A stretch of DNA of 64,000 nucleotides, taken from NCBI RefSeq assembly GCF_039962255.1, contig NZ_JAMPKY010000001.1:1-64000 (forward strand), given 5' to 3'. The position numbers and the translations under genes were made by a program. Shown here piece by piece: positions 26,297 through 34,805 of the stretch (the stretch's first letter is position 1; every line of letters begins with the position of its first letter). The notes beneath the pieces were generated by a model. That model did not search any database. It was not told the DNA's origin and saw only the letters and a program-made list of their open reading frames with translations. Source of the stretch: Leptolyngbya subtilissima AS-A7. Lineage in GTDB: Bacteria; Cyanobacteriota; Cyanobacteriia; Phormidesmidales; Phormidesmidaceae.

Positions 26297-27157
26297 TTAG
26301 TCACTCCCACTAGAAGAATCACCTCCACCACTATCAAAATTATTCCCACCACTAAAATCGCTTCCATTAGCAAAATTAAGTGAGTCAGGCCACCATGAGC
26401 CACTATCTCCCACATCCTTAGCACTGTCGATGCGATCGCTAAGGTCAATCACATCACAAGCATCGAATGTGGTGCTACCCTGAAAAATGGAATAAAAGGA
26501 ATTAGAGATTTCACTACGCATTGAATTGTAGTCACATGATTCACCTATGGTTCTGTGGTAGTCCACAAAATCATCATGTGAGCAATAGATTGCAAATGCA
26601 TAACAGTCATAGCCTGAACTGTAGCGACTATTGCTGACAGCCTGCTTAACCTGATAAGGAGTATATTTCTTCTGAACTCCATAGCGTTTGCGGAGTTCGG
26701 GGCCGATATACTTTATGTGTCTGTGAATTGCGAGATTTTTTGTATTTTTCTCAATTACGTCAGATACATTAAATGTAGTATCTGTACTAAACAAGCAATA
26801 GCTAATCTCGCGTCGCATCATTTCATAGTTATAGCGTTTCCGTGCCGGCCGATAATAGTTTATAAAATCAGCATAAGCACAAAACATCGCTAATCCATAA
26901 TAGTCATACCCAGTGCTGTAGCCCCATTCTCTTATGATTCTCTGCACCTGAGCAGGAGTATAGTTCTCTTGTATTCCATAGCGGGCACGGAGTAATCTAC
27001 TAACACGCTTAGCATATGTACGAATTGCAATGCGCTTTTTCCGAGCTCGGAACGATCGTCTAATTAGTTCGATAGGCAACGTAACAGTAGCAGCACATGC
27101 TGTAATAAGCCCAACCTTAGCTAGGATGTTCACGGCTTCTTGCGACATATCAAACAT
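26297..27157 (-). CDS. membrane-anchored protein with a duplicated ~90-residue domain and Gly/Ser/Asp tail, function unknown
   Basis: A 286-residue protein from ATG 27157 (MFDMSQEAV), which has GGAAGG-type purines 7 bases upstream (GGAAGG); the frame extends to 27247 without a ribosome site. A hydrophobic segment (about 11-32) and basic patch (RRSFRARKKR) are followed by two copies of one domain (about 45-136 and 143-238): each has RYG, YTPxQV, YSxGYDxYxxAxxC, DFxxYxR and MRxEIS. The tail is low-complexity (SGGNNFDSGGGDSSSGSD). It resembles what I remember of cyanobacterial DUF6559-type proteins, but that is tentative. The gene is AT-rich against its neighbours. Confidence 0.75.
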   Translation of the reverse strand: MFDMSQEAVNILAKVGLITACAATVTLPIELIRRSFRARKKRIAIRTYAKRVSRLLRARYGIQENYTPAQVQRIIREWGYSTGYDYYGLAMFCAYADFINYYRPARKRYNYEMMRREISYCLFSTDTTFNVSDVIEKNTKNLAIHRHIKYIGPELRKRYGVQKKYTPYQVKQAVSNSRYSSGYDCYAFAIYCSHDDFVDYHRTIGESCDYNSMRSEISNSFYSIFQGSTTFDACDVIDLSDRIDSAKDVGDSGSWWPDSLNFANGSDFSGGNNFDSGGGDSSSGSD

Positions 27158-27540
27158 CGACTGCCTTCCGCGTACTATCAGGTTATACACCGATCCAATT
27201 GTTGATTCCAGAGCATGCCTTGGAAGAGAACATTTACAGGTTGGCATTACGTAATGATTCGTGAGATTAACCGAGCACAGTGGAACTCAGTAGTCTCACG
27301 GCTGTTGAGTTCCGCTTTACTCAACCTTTGGCATTTGTAGAGCTATGGCCCTAGGAGCAGGGCCGCTGCTTAGCTTTGCAACAGCGTTTTTGTGATCGCA
27401 AACTCAACTCGATCGCCTCATGACGCTGTTGCCCATGGTCGTAGTGTCACAGCCGTCCATCTCAACAGAATTATTATTTCCTGTAACGCCGTTGCCACCG
27501 CTTACAATCAGGCGTTAAGCGCTATACCTCCCCCCTTGCC
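27158..27540. other. intergenic region with two short inverted repeats
   Basis: About 380 bases between divergent genes. GGAACTCA/TGAGTTCC (27282-27289 and 27306-27313) and GCAACAGCG/CGCTGTTGC (27378-27386 and 27424-27432) are exact inverted repeats. It should hold the promoters of both neighbours. No gene is supported. Confidence 0.5.
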
Positions 27541-28203
27541 ATGACCACCTCGCCCGATGCCCGCCGCTACGCCCCCGCGACCGATCGCAACCGCGAGCCG
27601 ATCTTAGCGGTGCTCCAGCGAGTGCTGCCCCCCACCGGCACCGTGCTCGAAGTGTCGAGCGGTACCGGGGAGCACGCCGTGTTCTTTGCGCCTCACCTCG
27701 CGCCTCGGCAGTGGTTGCCCTCAGACCTCGACCACAATGCCCGCGCCAGTATCGCCGCTTGGCGAGAAGCCGTTCCTGCCGAAAATCTGCACGCGCCCAT
27801 CGCGTTAGATGCGGCTGCCCCCTTGTGGCCAGTCGAATCTGAAAATTTTAGCGATGTGCTCTCAGATCTCGACTTGCAGCAGCACCCAATCACCGCCCTG
27901 GTCAACATCAACATGATTCACATTGCTCCCTGGGCCGCCTGCCTGGGGCTGCTGGCGGCAGCGGGGCGAATTTTGCCGCCCGGCGGTATTTTGTATCTTT
28001 ACGGACCTTATCAGCAGAACGGGCAGCATACCGCCCCCAGCAGCGCGGCGTTCGACGCCAGCTTGCAGGCCCAAAACCCTGAGTGGGGCGTACGCGACTT
28101 AGACGCGGTGGTAGCCGCCGCCAAAGTCTATGGGTTGGCACTAGTCGAAACCATCGCCATGCCTGCCAACAATCTTTCGGTGGTGTTCAGGGCGATCGGT
28201 TAG
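27541..28203 (+). CDS. DUF938 family SAM-dependent methyltransferase-like protein
   Basis: A 220-residue class I methyltransferase-like protein of the DUF938 family. It has the SAM motif VLEVSSGTGEHAVFFAPHL (about residues 38-56), then PSDLD, LVNINMIHIAPW, and the family block FDASLQAQNPEWGVRDLDAV. DUF938 proteins occur in bacteria and animals (METTL26) without a known substrate. Length is usual. A small conserved-looking gene begins 37 bases downstream on the same strand and could be co-transcribed. Confidence 0.93.
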   Translation: MTTSPDARRYAPATDRNREPILAVLQRVLPPTGTVLEVSSGTGEHAVFFAPHLAPRQWLPSDLDHNARASIAAWREAVPAENLHAPIALDAAAPLWPVESENFSDVLSDLDLQQHPITALVNINMIHIAPWAACLGLLAAAGRILPPGGILYLYGPYQQNGQHTAPSSAAFDASLQAQNPEWGVRDLDAVVAAAKVYGLALVETIAMPANNLSVVFRAIG

Positions 28204-28240
28204 CCTGATGGCCGCTTCGCTAAGGCTGTTTCGTTAGACT

Positions 28241-28546
28241 GTGGCTAACCTGCGTTCTGAGGTCGCCATGATTGTCAGCAGCCTTCAGTTTTTAACCAGC
28301 GATGTTACCTATCACGATCTAGCCCTGCGTTGCCAAGAGTATCTGCACTACCAGCAACGGGGCTGGGCCGACCAGCGCGAGCTGGCCGAAGACATGCTGT
28401 TTAATCTGCTAGTGGAATATTTGGTTAGCGCTGGGCAACCACGCGCCGCCGCTGAGCAGTTCTGCACCGATAGCGATAACCTGACCGAGCTGGCAATGCG
28501 AATCTCGTCCACCTTGGGCCAGCCCGCCAGCAAAAGCTACCGCTAG
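28241..28546 (+). CDS. small protein of unknown function
   Basis: A 101-residue, mainly helical protein (FLTSDVTYHDLALRCQEYLHYQQRG, then ELAEDMLFNLLVEYLV), Gln- and Glu-rich and soluble. The start may be GTG at 28241 or ATG at 28268 (MIVSSLQF), which begins a family-like core. No family is recognised. Codon use matches the neighbours, and the position 37 bases after the methyltransferase gene suggests a shared transcript. Confidence 0.6.
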   Translation: MANLRSEVAMIVSSLQFLTSDVTYHDLALRCQEYLHYQQRGWADQRELAEDMLFNLLVEYLVSAGQPRAAAEQFCTDSDNLTELAMRISSTLGQPASKSYR

Positions 28547-28632
28547 CTTGTGGTTGCTTCCCACTACGGTATGATTCTGCGCTGTGGGCTAGCTTCCAAA
28601 ATACTTCTCAGCGTATTCACCACCTCTCTAGC

Positions 28633-28815
28633 TTAGAAAGATTCCGTCACCTGCAACCAGTCGAGCTTGAGCCACAGGTCTGGGCAGTCGAGGGTGAGTT
28701 GCTTGATTGCGATCGCAGGCACCAAGGGCTTGTGCTGGATGTAGGAAACAGCAATCTGTTCCAGAATCACGGGCAGCCTCAACGTCACCGAGCGTAGTTT
28801 GCGCAGGGGACTCAT
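28633..28815 (-). CDS. possible 60-residue protein
   Basis: A 60-codon frame encoding a hydrophobic-helical sequence (VTLRLPVILEQIAVSYIQHK, then TLDCPDLWLKLDWLQV). The amphipathic pattern looks protein-like, but there is no clear ribosome site and a longer overlapping frame exists in another phase. It follows the 38-residue frame below by 34 bases on the same strand. Reported with low confidence as a possible small gene. Confidence 0.3.
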   Translation of the reverse strand: MSPLRKLRSVTLRLPVILEQIAVSYIQHKPLVPAIAIKQLTLDCPDLWLKLDWLQVTESF

Positions 28816-28849
28816 GCGAAGTAAAAGGTTGACTAGAGATCACAGTGCT

Positions 28850-28966
28850 CTAAGGAATCTGCTGGCTGTGAAGGAAAAAGTACACTAGCCGAGCCAGGCT
28901 GAGACCGATAAACGATACCAAGATAATGGTGATCGAGACATTGACGACGTTGCGAACGGCTTTCAT
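28850..28966 (-). CDS. possible 38-residue single-helix membrane protein
   Basis: ATG at 28966 opens a 38-codon frame that reads MKAVRNVVNVSITIILVSF, then IGLSLARLVYFFLHSQQIP, and ends in TAG. It has a basic start, one continuous hydrophobic helix (about residues 7-32) and a short polar end, the layout of the small subunits of photosynthetic and NDH complexes. I cannot match it to a named subunit. There is no strong ribosome site. It is too short for routine gene finding. Confidence 0.4.
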   Translation of the reverse strand: MKAVRNVVNVSITIILVSFIGLSLARLVYFFLHSQQIP

Positions 28967-29038
28967 GGGCGTAGACTAAAGCGCTATGGTTTAGATCAGT
29001 ATTCTCCCTTGGCAAAGGGGCGCGGGGGTCAAATGCTC

Positions 29039-30148
29039 ATGAATCGTCGCAGCTTTTTGGTGGGGGCCAGTGGGGTGACCCTGGCTACGCTGCTGGCCGG
29101 TTGCCAGCGGTCCAGTGCTGCTAACCTGCGCCTGGCTATGGTGCCCAACTCGGTGCCCGCTCAGCTGCTCAAAGCGTTTCAGCAGCTGCCGGAGCGGGGC
29201 AGCAGTGTGGCCGTGACGCCGCAGGATTCGCTGCTGAAGTTGTATAGTCTGCTGCAAGACTGGCACGGCGAGGGGAATGAATCGACACCAAGGGCCGACT
29301 GGGTGAGTTTGGCCGACTATTGGCTTGCCTCCGCCATTCGCCAGGAGCTGGTGCAGCCGATTGAGGTGACGTCAATTTCTCGCTGGGGGGACCTGAATCA
29401 GGTCTGGCTCGATCTGGTGCGGCGCGATCGCACCGGCACCCCCAGCCTCGAGGGCAGCATCTGGGCTGTGCCCTACCGCTGGAGCCACCTGGTGCTGCTC
29501 TACGACCCCTCTCGTTTGCCCCGCCAAGCAGCTCAGCTTAAGACCTGGGCTGACTTGCTGCGGCCTGAACTGACGCGCCGCCTGGTGCTGCCTGACCATC
29601 CCCGTCTGGTGCTGGGGCTAGCTCAAAAGGCTTTGAAGGCCTCGGCTAACGGTGCAGACCCGGCCGCTGTTGCAGGCCTAAACGCCTTTTTAGCCAAGCT
29701 GCACCAGCAGGTTCGAGTCTACGACTCTAATTACTACCTTGAGAGTTTGATTGTTGGCGATGCGACCGCCGTCGTTGGTTGGTCAGACGATGTACTGCCG
29801 CTGCTGCGCCAGTATCGCCATTTAGCCGTCGCGGTGCCCCCTGATGGAACGCTGCTGAGTGCCCAACTCTGGGTACGGCCCCAGGCGGTGCCTGCCCCTG
29901 CTCCGGCTGCTACCGAATGGCTCAATTTTTGTTTAGGGGATGACTTTGCCACCCAGCTCGCCATCTTTGGCCACACCACCTCGCCGCTGCTGTGGGGGGT
30001 TGACCCGCAGCAGCGGCCCGAGCCCCTGCAAACACCGCCAGAGATCGTGCTGACTCCGGCGATCGCCGACCAGAGCGAGTTTCTACTTCCCCTCAAGGCC
30101 GAAGCGGAGGACCGCTACGGTCGTTTGTGGCAAAGCTTACGCGCCTAG
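29039..30148 (+). CDS. extracellular solute-binding lipoprotein (PotD/polyamine-type), Tat-like signal
   Basis: A 369-residue substrate-binding protein. The start MNRRSFLVG has a twin-arginine pair, and the signal ends at the lipobox LAGC (about 19-22), so it is predicted to be a lipid-anchored, Tat-exported protein. The mature part has WAVPYRWSHLVLLYDPSRL and YDSNYYLESLIVGDATAVVGWSDD, as in polyamine/thiamine-type binding proteins. ATG 29039 is chosen over 29009 because it starts the signal peptide. No permease or ATPase genes are adjacent, so the ligand and transporter are unknown. Confidence 0.85.
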   Translation: MNRRSFLVGASGVTLATLLAGCQRSSAANLRLAMVPNSVPAQLLKAFQQLPERGSSVAVTPQDSLLKLYSLLQDWHGEGNESTPRADWVSLADYWLASAIRQELVQPIEVTSISRWGDLNQVWLDLVRRDRTGTPSLEGSIWAVPYRWSHLVLLYDPSRLPRQAAQLKTWADLLRPELTRRLVLPDHPRLVLGLAQKALKASANGADPAAVAGLNAFLAKLHQQVRVYDSNYYLESLIVGDATAVVGWSDDVLPLLRQYRHLAVAVPPDGTLLSAQLWVRPQAVPAPAPAATEWLNFCLGDDFATQLAIFGHTTSPLLWGVDPQQRPEPLQTPPEIVLTPAIADQSEFLLPLKAEAEDRYGRLWQSLRA

Positions 30149-30198
30149 CTCAGAATGTTCAGGCCAACGATAACTCCATCCTGAGGGTAGCTAGCCTT

Positions 30199-31044
30199 CT
30201 ATGGACTTTCGCTGGGCTCCAAGGCCTGGGCCGTGGGGGTGGGCTGGTAACGGCGCTCTCCCTCTGCCAACAGGTTGCGCTGAAGCTGCACAATTAATGA
30301 CGAGTCTAGATTGGCCGAGCAGGCAGACACGCTATTTTCAGAGTCTAAGGGCAGCCCCGACTGGTCGACAAAATCACAGGCGTAGAGCCCAACCATCCGT
30401 GAGGTGCGAGGATTGCCCTGGAAGAAGCGGAGGTTGTGTCCAAAGTCGCGGGCCGCCGTGCCGAACTGGTTGAGCACAGCGTAGCGCTCGTTGTAGGTCA
30501 GCACCGACCACATTTGGGGGTTCACCATTACGTCGACCACCGTCGTGCCTGAGTCTTCAATCTGGTAAGAAATCCAAGATTCCACTAGGCGACGCCCGCC
30601 TAGATGCGACGTCAGCGAGTCACGATTCCACCACAGACTGGGCAGGGTCATAGTGGTAGGAGAGGCCCGACGGCTGTCGCTAGACAGTGAGCCATCGACA
30701 ATGCGATCGGTAAAGTCGTCGCCGTTGCCCAAGGTCGCAGTGGGAAACACCAGCAGCTGACAAAATGTTTGGTTAAGTTCGGTCGATCGCCCCGGCCAGT
30801 AGGCGGTGAGCAGTTCGTCTGGGCAGCAGGCTGCGTCAATGATGGCCACTTCCTCGCTACCCTGAACGGCGCAGGCTTCCGACGACTGTGCTTGGGAACG
30901 GCTGGCACCTCCTATCATCAGCAGGCCTGCTCCAGCGATCGCCAGCCAGAGCTGCCGAAACCTCCTCGACTGGGGCTGGACCCTAGAGTCCCAGATTTGC
31001 CCCTTCACTGATACCCGTGGTGAATGGCCTGGTGCTCCGTCCAT
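30199..31044 (-). CDS. predicted secreted protein of unknown function
   Basis: A 281-residue protein with a long basic N-terminus, a hydrophobic export segment (about 32-48, LWLAIAGAGLLMIGG) and a likely cleavage after ASRSQAQS. The mature part has several Cys residues (ACAVQGS, DAACCPDE, TFCQLL, YACDF, SACSAN) that could form disulfides, a conserved-looking WSVLTYNERYAVLNQFGTAAR core and a Gln/Pro tail. I recall similar cyanobacterial hypothetical proteins but no function. It lies 23 bases downstream of the radical SAM gene on the same strand and may be its operon partner. Confidence 0.75.
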   Translation of the reverse strand: MDGAPGHSPRVSVKGQIWDSRVQPQSRRFRQLWLAIAGAGLLMIGGASRSQAQSSEACAVQGSEEVAIIDAACCPDELLTAYWPGRSTELNQTFCQLLVFPTATLGNGDDFTDRIVDGSLSSDSRRASPTTMTLPSLWWNRDSLTSHLGGRRLVESWISYQIEDSGTTVVDVMVNPQMWSVLTYNERYAVLNQFGTAARDFGHNLRFFQGNPRTSRMVGLYACDFVDQSGLPLDSENSVSACSANLDSSLIVQLQRNLLAEGERRYQPTPTAQALEPSESP

Positions 31045-31067
31045 GGTTGTGTCCCCTCAGGGTTTTT

Positions 31068-33722
31068 CTAAAGAAAAATGAGTCGGCTGCGATGCACGTG
31101 CTGTAGCGCTAGTGGCTGGTTGGCTACCTTCTCTACCATGGAGACGACGTGCTCTGGGCGCAGCAGGTTCCCGTCGTTGCGACAGTGGCCTACGGCTCTG
31201 AGCCAGACTCCAAGACTATCTTTAGGATACTCCAAACCCCCGGGTAGAGGGTGGTCTGGGCTAACCACCGCTAGCTCATGCAAGCGCTCTCGCAAGTTGA
31301 TGAGTTGCATATTTCCAGACTTGGTTTTCTTTTCCCAAGGCATTTCATCGAGGGCGAGGACGCTCTCAATCCAAGCCTCCCAGTCTGGAGATGCTGCGCC
31401 GACGTCTTCTAAACTTACGTACAGGTAGTATTCGGCTTGGTCAAGGAGCTTAGTCGCAGAAGGCTCATCCAGGGGTACCTCAGCGACGGTGTAGAGCGGA
31501 ATCTCCGGCGGCAGTTGAGCCCCAAGCCGCTGAAGAAAGTCGGCGGGGGCGATCGCCTGAGTCAGCTCAAAATCCACCACTTCGCCGCTGCTGGTGGCGC
31601 CTAGAGGGAGCGCATTGGCAGGCGACAGGCGCGGCCCTGGATGGAAACCGCCAGTAAAGGCGATAGGCAGTCCGGCCCGCCGCAGAGCGCGATCGAACAG
31701 GCGCACCATGTCTAGGTGGCCTAGTAGAGCCATCGACCCCAGCTTGCCTAGGGTCACCCGCAGGCGCTGCACTCGCTCAGAGCTGGGTTGGCCGTGGCCA
31801 AGGAAAGCGGGAATTGGCGGCGGCGGCACCACTACATTGTGGCCAAAATCGGGGCCGCAGACGCCGCAGTGGCTACAGCCCTCAAAGGAGCAGTCGGGGA
31901 CTGTGGCCGCCTCTAGGGCGCGGAGCAAGTCGTCTTTGAGCCAGGCTTTGTCGATGCCAGTATCCACGTGATCCCAGGGCAAGGGGGTGTCAAGGCTGGG
32001 GCGGTCGTCCCCGACATCGGTCACATCGGTGTCCATCACGTTCCATTCGCCCTGATCGACCTTCCGGTACTTCCAGGTCAGATCGGCTTCGTCAATGGCT
32101 TGGGTCCAGGCTTTAAAGGCATTCTCTAGGCTCTCCCACCAGCTGTCCATGCCGGCCCCTAGTTCCCAGGCGCGGCGCACCACGGCGGCCAGGCGGCGAT
32201 CGCCCCGGCCCACAAAGTCTTCCATCGCCGAGATGCGCACGTCGGTAAAGTTGACTTTGGCCCAGCGCAGGGTCCGAAATTCTTCCCGCAGCAGCCGCTG
32301 CTTGCGACGAAACTCCTCCGTCGAGACCGAGTGCCACTGAAACGGGGTGTGGGGTTTCGGGGTGAAGTTAGAAATGGTGATATTAAAGGCTAGAGGACGT
32401 CGTCCTGGCTGGGTACAGGCCTGGCGAAGCCAGCGCACGGTCTCGGCAATGCCTAACACATCAGTATCGGTCTCACCGGGTAGGCCGATCATAAAGTAGA
32501 GTTTGACCCGGCCCCAGCCCTGCTCGTGGGCGGTTTTGATGCCGCGCAGCAGCTCTTCGTTGGTCAGCCCTTTATTGATGATGTCGCGCATGCGCTGGGT
32601 GCCTGCCTCGGGAGCAAAGGTGAGCCCGGTGAGGCGGGTGCCGCCAATGATATTGGCAATGTTTTCATCGAAGCGATCGACCCGCTGGCTGGGCAGCGAC
32701 AGCGAAATATTTTCGTCCTTGAGGCGGTTTTTAACCTCCACCCCCACCGCTGGCAGGGCTAGATAGTCAGAGCAGCTCAGCGACAGCAGCGAAAACTCGT
32801 CATAGCCGGTCTTGCGCATGCCGGTCTCAATGGCGTCGATGACGGCCTCTGGCTCCACATCCCGGGCCGGGCGTGTCAGCATACCTGGTTGGCAAAAGCG
32901 GCAGCCCCGAGTGCAGCCCCGCCGAATTTCTACCGTCAGGCGGTCGTGGACTGTTTCGACATAGGGCACTAGGCCCATAGCATAGGCGGGAATGGGGGTA
33001 GCCACCCGGCGCAGCACCCGTGCGGGTACGTCGGGCCGATTGGGATGCACCGAGCCATCGTCGGCCATGTCGTAAAACCGAGGCACGTAGACCCCTGGCA
33101 CCTGGGCCAGATCGAGCAGTAGGGCCTCTCGGCTCAAGCCAGCGGCCTTGCCCTCTTCCATTACTAAGGCGATTTCGGGCAATAACTCCTCGCCGTCACC
33201 CAGGGCCACGAAGTCAAAGAAGTCGGCGTAGGGTTCGGGGTTAGAGGTGGCAGTTTGGCCACCAGCAAAAACTAACGGCCAGGAGCCTGCCTCGGGGGCA
33301 AAGGCTCTGGCCTGGTCGCGCTCCTGCCAGGTGAGCGGAATGCCTGACAGCGATAGCATTTCAAGAATATTTGTGGCCCCTAGCTCATAGCTGAGGCTAA
33401 AACCCAGAATGTCAAAATCGATCAGCGATCGCTGCGACTCGACCGCAAACAGGGGCGTCTGGGTAGCTTTGAGCTTAGCGGCTAGGTCAGGGGCCGGTAG
33501 GTAGGCACGATCGCACAGCTGCCGAGGTTGGGCATTTAAAATGCTGTAGAGAATGATGTGGCCCAGGTTAGAGGCCCCGACCTCGTAAACCTCAGGGTAA
33601 GTTAGCACCCAGCGCACGCTAGCCCCATCCCAGGGCTTGTGAGCAGCACCAAGCTCGTTACCCAGATAGCGACCTGGCCGAGAAACCTCAGCATTCACCA
33701 ATGTGTTAATTGATACAGACAC
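31068..33722 (-). CDS. B12-binding radical SAM protein with C-terminal DUF2344 (TIGR03960 type)
   Basis: An 884-residue protein. An N-terminal region resembling the cobalamin-binding fold (to about 200) precedes the radical SAM domain, whose [4Fe-4S] cysteines are C270, C274 and C277 in RRGCTRGCRFCQPG. The middle carries TFAPEAGTQRMRDIINKG, typical of the family. The C-terminus (VTLGKLGSMALLGHLDMVRLFDRALRRAGL and FTGGFHPGPRLSPANAL) is the DUF2344 domain. The family is conserved in cyanobacteria and other bacteria; the substrate is unknown. A Cys-rich stretch (CSFEGCSHCGVCG) before DUF2344 may bind another cluster. Confidence 0.94.
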   Translation of the reverse strand: MSVSINTLVNAEVSRPGRYLGNELGAAHKPWDGASVRWVLTYPEVYEVGASNLGHIILYSILNAQPRQLCDRAYLPAPDLAAKLKATQTPLFAVESQRSLIDFDILGFSLSYELGATNILEMLSLSGIPLTWQERDQARAFAPEAGSWPLVFAGGQTATSNPEPYADFFDFVALGDGEELLPEIALVMEEGKAAGLSREALLLDLAQVPGVYVPRFYDMADDGSVHPNRPDVPARVLRRVATPIPAYAMGLVPYVETVHDRLTVEIRRGCTRGCRFCQPGMLTRPARDVEPEAVIDAIETGMRKTGYDEFSLLSLSCSDYLALPAVGVEVKNRLKDENISLSLPSQRVDRFDENIANIIGGTRLTGLTFAPEAGTQRMRDIINKGLTNEELLRGIKTAHEQGWGRVKLYFMIGLPGETDTDVLGIAETVRWLRQACTQPGRRPLAFNITISNFTPKPHTPFQWHSVSTEEFRRKQRLLREEFRTLRWAKVNFTDVRISAMEDFVGRGDRRLAAVVRRAWELGAGMDSWWESLENAFKAWTQAIDEADLTWKYRKVDQGEWNVMDTDVTDVGDDRPSLDTPLPWDHVDTGIDKAWLKDDLLRALEAATVPDCSFEGCSHCGVCGPDFGHNVVVPPPPIPAFLGHGQPSSERVQRLRVTLGKLGSMALLGHLDMVRLFDRALRRAGLPIAFTGGFHPGPRLSPANALPLGATSSGEVVDFELTQAIAPADFLQRLGAQLPPEIPLYTVAEVPLDEPSATKLLDQAEYYLYVSLEDVGAASPDWEAWIESVLALDEMPWEKKTKSGNMQLINLRERLHELAVVSPDHPLPGGLEYPKDSLGVWLRAVGHCRNDGNLLRPEHVVSMVEKVANQPLALQHVHRSRLIFL

Positions 33723-33799
33723 GATCTAGCTGCCCCAAACGCTCGCGAGCATGACCACCATACTATAGCGAGGCGGGGGTGAGCTGGCAGAGCCTGAAA

Positions 33800-34117
33800 T
33801 TAAGCGGCTACCGGCAGCTCATCCACCATCTCAAAGGCGCGATCGAGCTGGGTAAGTTCAAACACAATGCGAATAGCCGGCGGCACAGAGCAGAGGCAGA
33901 GGCGCTTTTGTAGCTGACGAGCGTGCTTCAGTGCCGACACCAAAGAGATCAGCCCAGCACTATCAAGCGACTCGACTTGGCTCATGTCTACGAACAGGCC
34001 ATCGGCCCGGTCAGACTGGATCTTCTGCATTAAAGACGAATGGAACTCATGGGCGTTAGACGCGTTGAGAGAGCCCTGGGCTTGAAAAATAGCCATTTCT
34101 TTAGTCATAGTCTGCAT
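33800..34117 (-). CDS. STAS domain protein (anti-sigma factor antagonist-like)
   Basis: A 105-residue single STAS domain of the SpoIIAA type. The sequence GLFVDMSQVESLDSAGLISL contains the conserved Ser in LDSAG that partner kinases phosphorylate. STAS antagonists release regulators by binding anti-sigma kinases or related serine kinases. ATG 34117 has GGAG 9 bases upstream; the first in-frame start at 34132 is a TTG. No kinase or phosphatase partner is adjacent, although a PP2C phosphatase is present at 20357-22147. Confidence 0.9.
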   Translation of the reverse strand: MQTMTKEMAIFQAQGSLNASNAHEFHSSLMQKIQSDRADGLFVDMSQVESLDSAGLISLVSALKHARQLQKRLCLCSVPPAIRIVFELTQLDRAFEMVDELPVAA

Positions 34118-34433
34118 ACTCGTACACTCCAAAATTATGGATAAAGTTAGAAACTATTAGGGCCAGCCTGCCATATGAAGACGATAATCGGAATCAGACC
34201 GGCCTGGGTATATCTAGGGACATAGTTGGTCGTATCTTGATATAGATTCAGACCTCATCAATTCTGTGCTTCCGTGAATCTACTGAACATATCCCCAATG
34301 GCTGAATCATTTTGTGATTTGAATCACGAATCAACGTGGTAGAGTGCACAACTTCTGCGGAGTATCATCACTGTCTGTAGCGTGGCCAAGCTCGACAATG
34401 GATAGTAACGAAATCACGCTCAGGTAATGGTTC
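34118..34433. other. intergenic region between divergent genes
   Basis: About 315 bases, moderately AT-rich, expected to contain the promoters of the STAS gene and the small + gene. No gene, RNA or strong hairpin was recognised. Confidence 0.5.
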
Positions 34434-34667
34434 ATGGCCCCCACATTTTCCATTCGTCGACTGGTAGAAAAAGCACTCCACAGTGGGTTGCTGACCCCTG
34501 ATATTGAGCAGGGTATTAACGCTGAACTGTCTCGCCTAGGCTATTTGCCCATTGGTGACTCCGAAGCTCTAGAGCTGCTCATGTACGAAATGGACGAAGG
34601 CCGCATTCGGCTGGTTCCGGGATTTGGGGTATACGGTGAGTCACTGCAGCACTCAGTATCTAGCTAG
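34434..34667 (+). CDS. small protein of unknown function
   Basis: A 77-residue soluble protein. It begins MAPTFSIRRLVEKALHSGLLTP, with a helical core (IEQGINAELSRLGYLP) and an end with LELLMYEMDEGRIRLVPG. This style, short with alternating helices and a conserved ALELLMYEMDEG core, is common among cyanobacterial hypothetical proteins, but I know no function. It is followed by a terminator-like hairpin. Confidence 0.65.
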   Translation: MAPTFSIRRLVEKALHSGLLTPDIEQGINAELSRLGYLPIGDSEALELLMYEMDEGRIRLVPGFGVYGESLQHSVSS

Positions 34668-34729
34668 CTAGGAGCGAGCCGGTTGACCCTGGCTAGACCT
34701 AATAACCTACCCAGATGCACAGCATTTTC

Positions 34730-34761
34730 AGGTCACCTCGGGACTTTCCCTAGGGTGACCT
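34730..34761 (+). terminator. hairpin after the small + gene
   Basis: AGGTCACC (34730-34737) and GGTGACCT (34754-34761) form an 8-bp stem with a 16-base loop, then CAGTATCTTTATG. It lies between the small gene (ends 34667) and a convergent gene (ends 34806), so it could serve either. Confidence 0.55.
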
Positions 34762-34805
34762 CAGTATCTTTATGAAAGCTTTACAGAACCCGTCCGGATT
34801 GTTGC

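Noticed and set aside
26242..26448. 68-codon hydrophobic frame antiparallel in phase to the duplicated-domain gene's end
   Set aside because: It overlaps the Gly/Ser tail in another frame; low-complexity codons produce the hydrophobic look.
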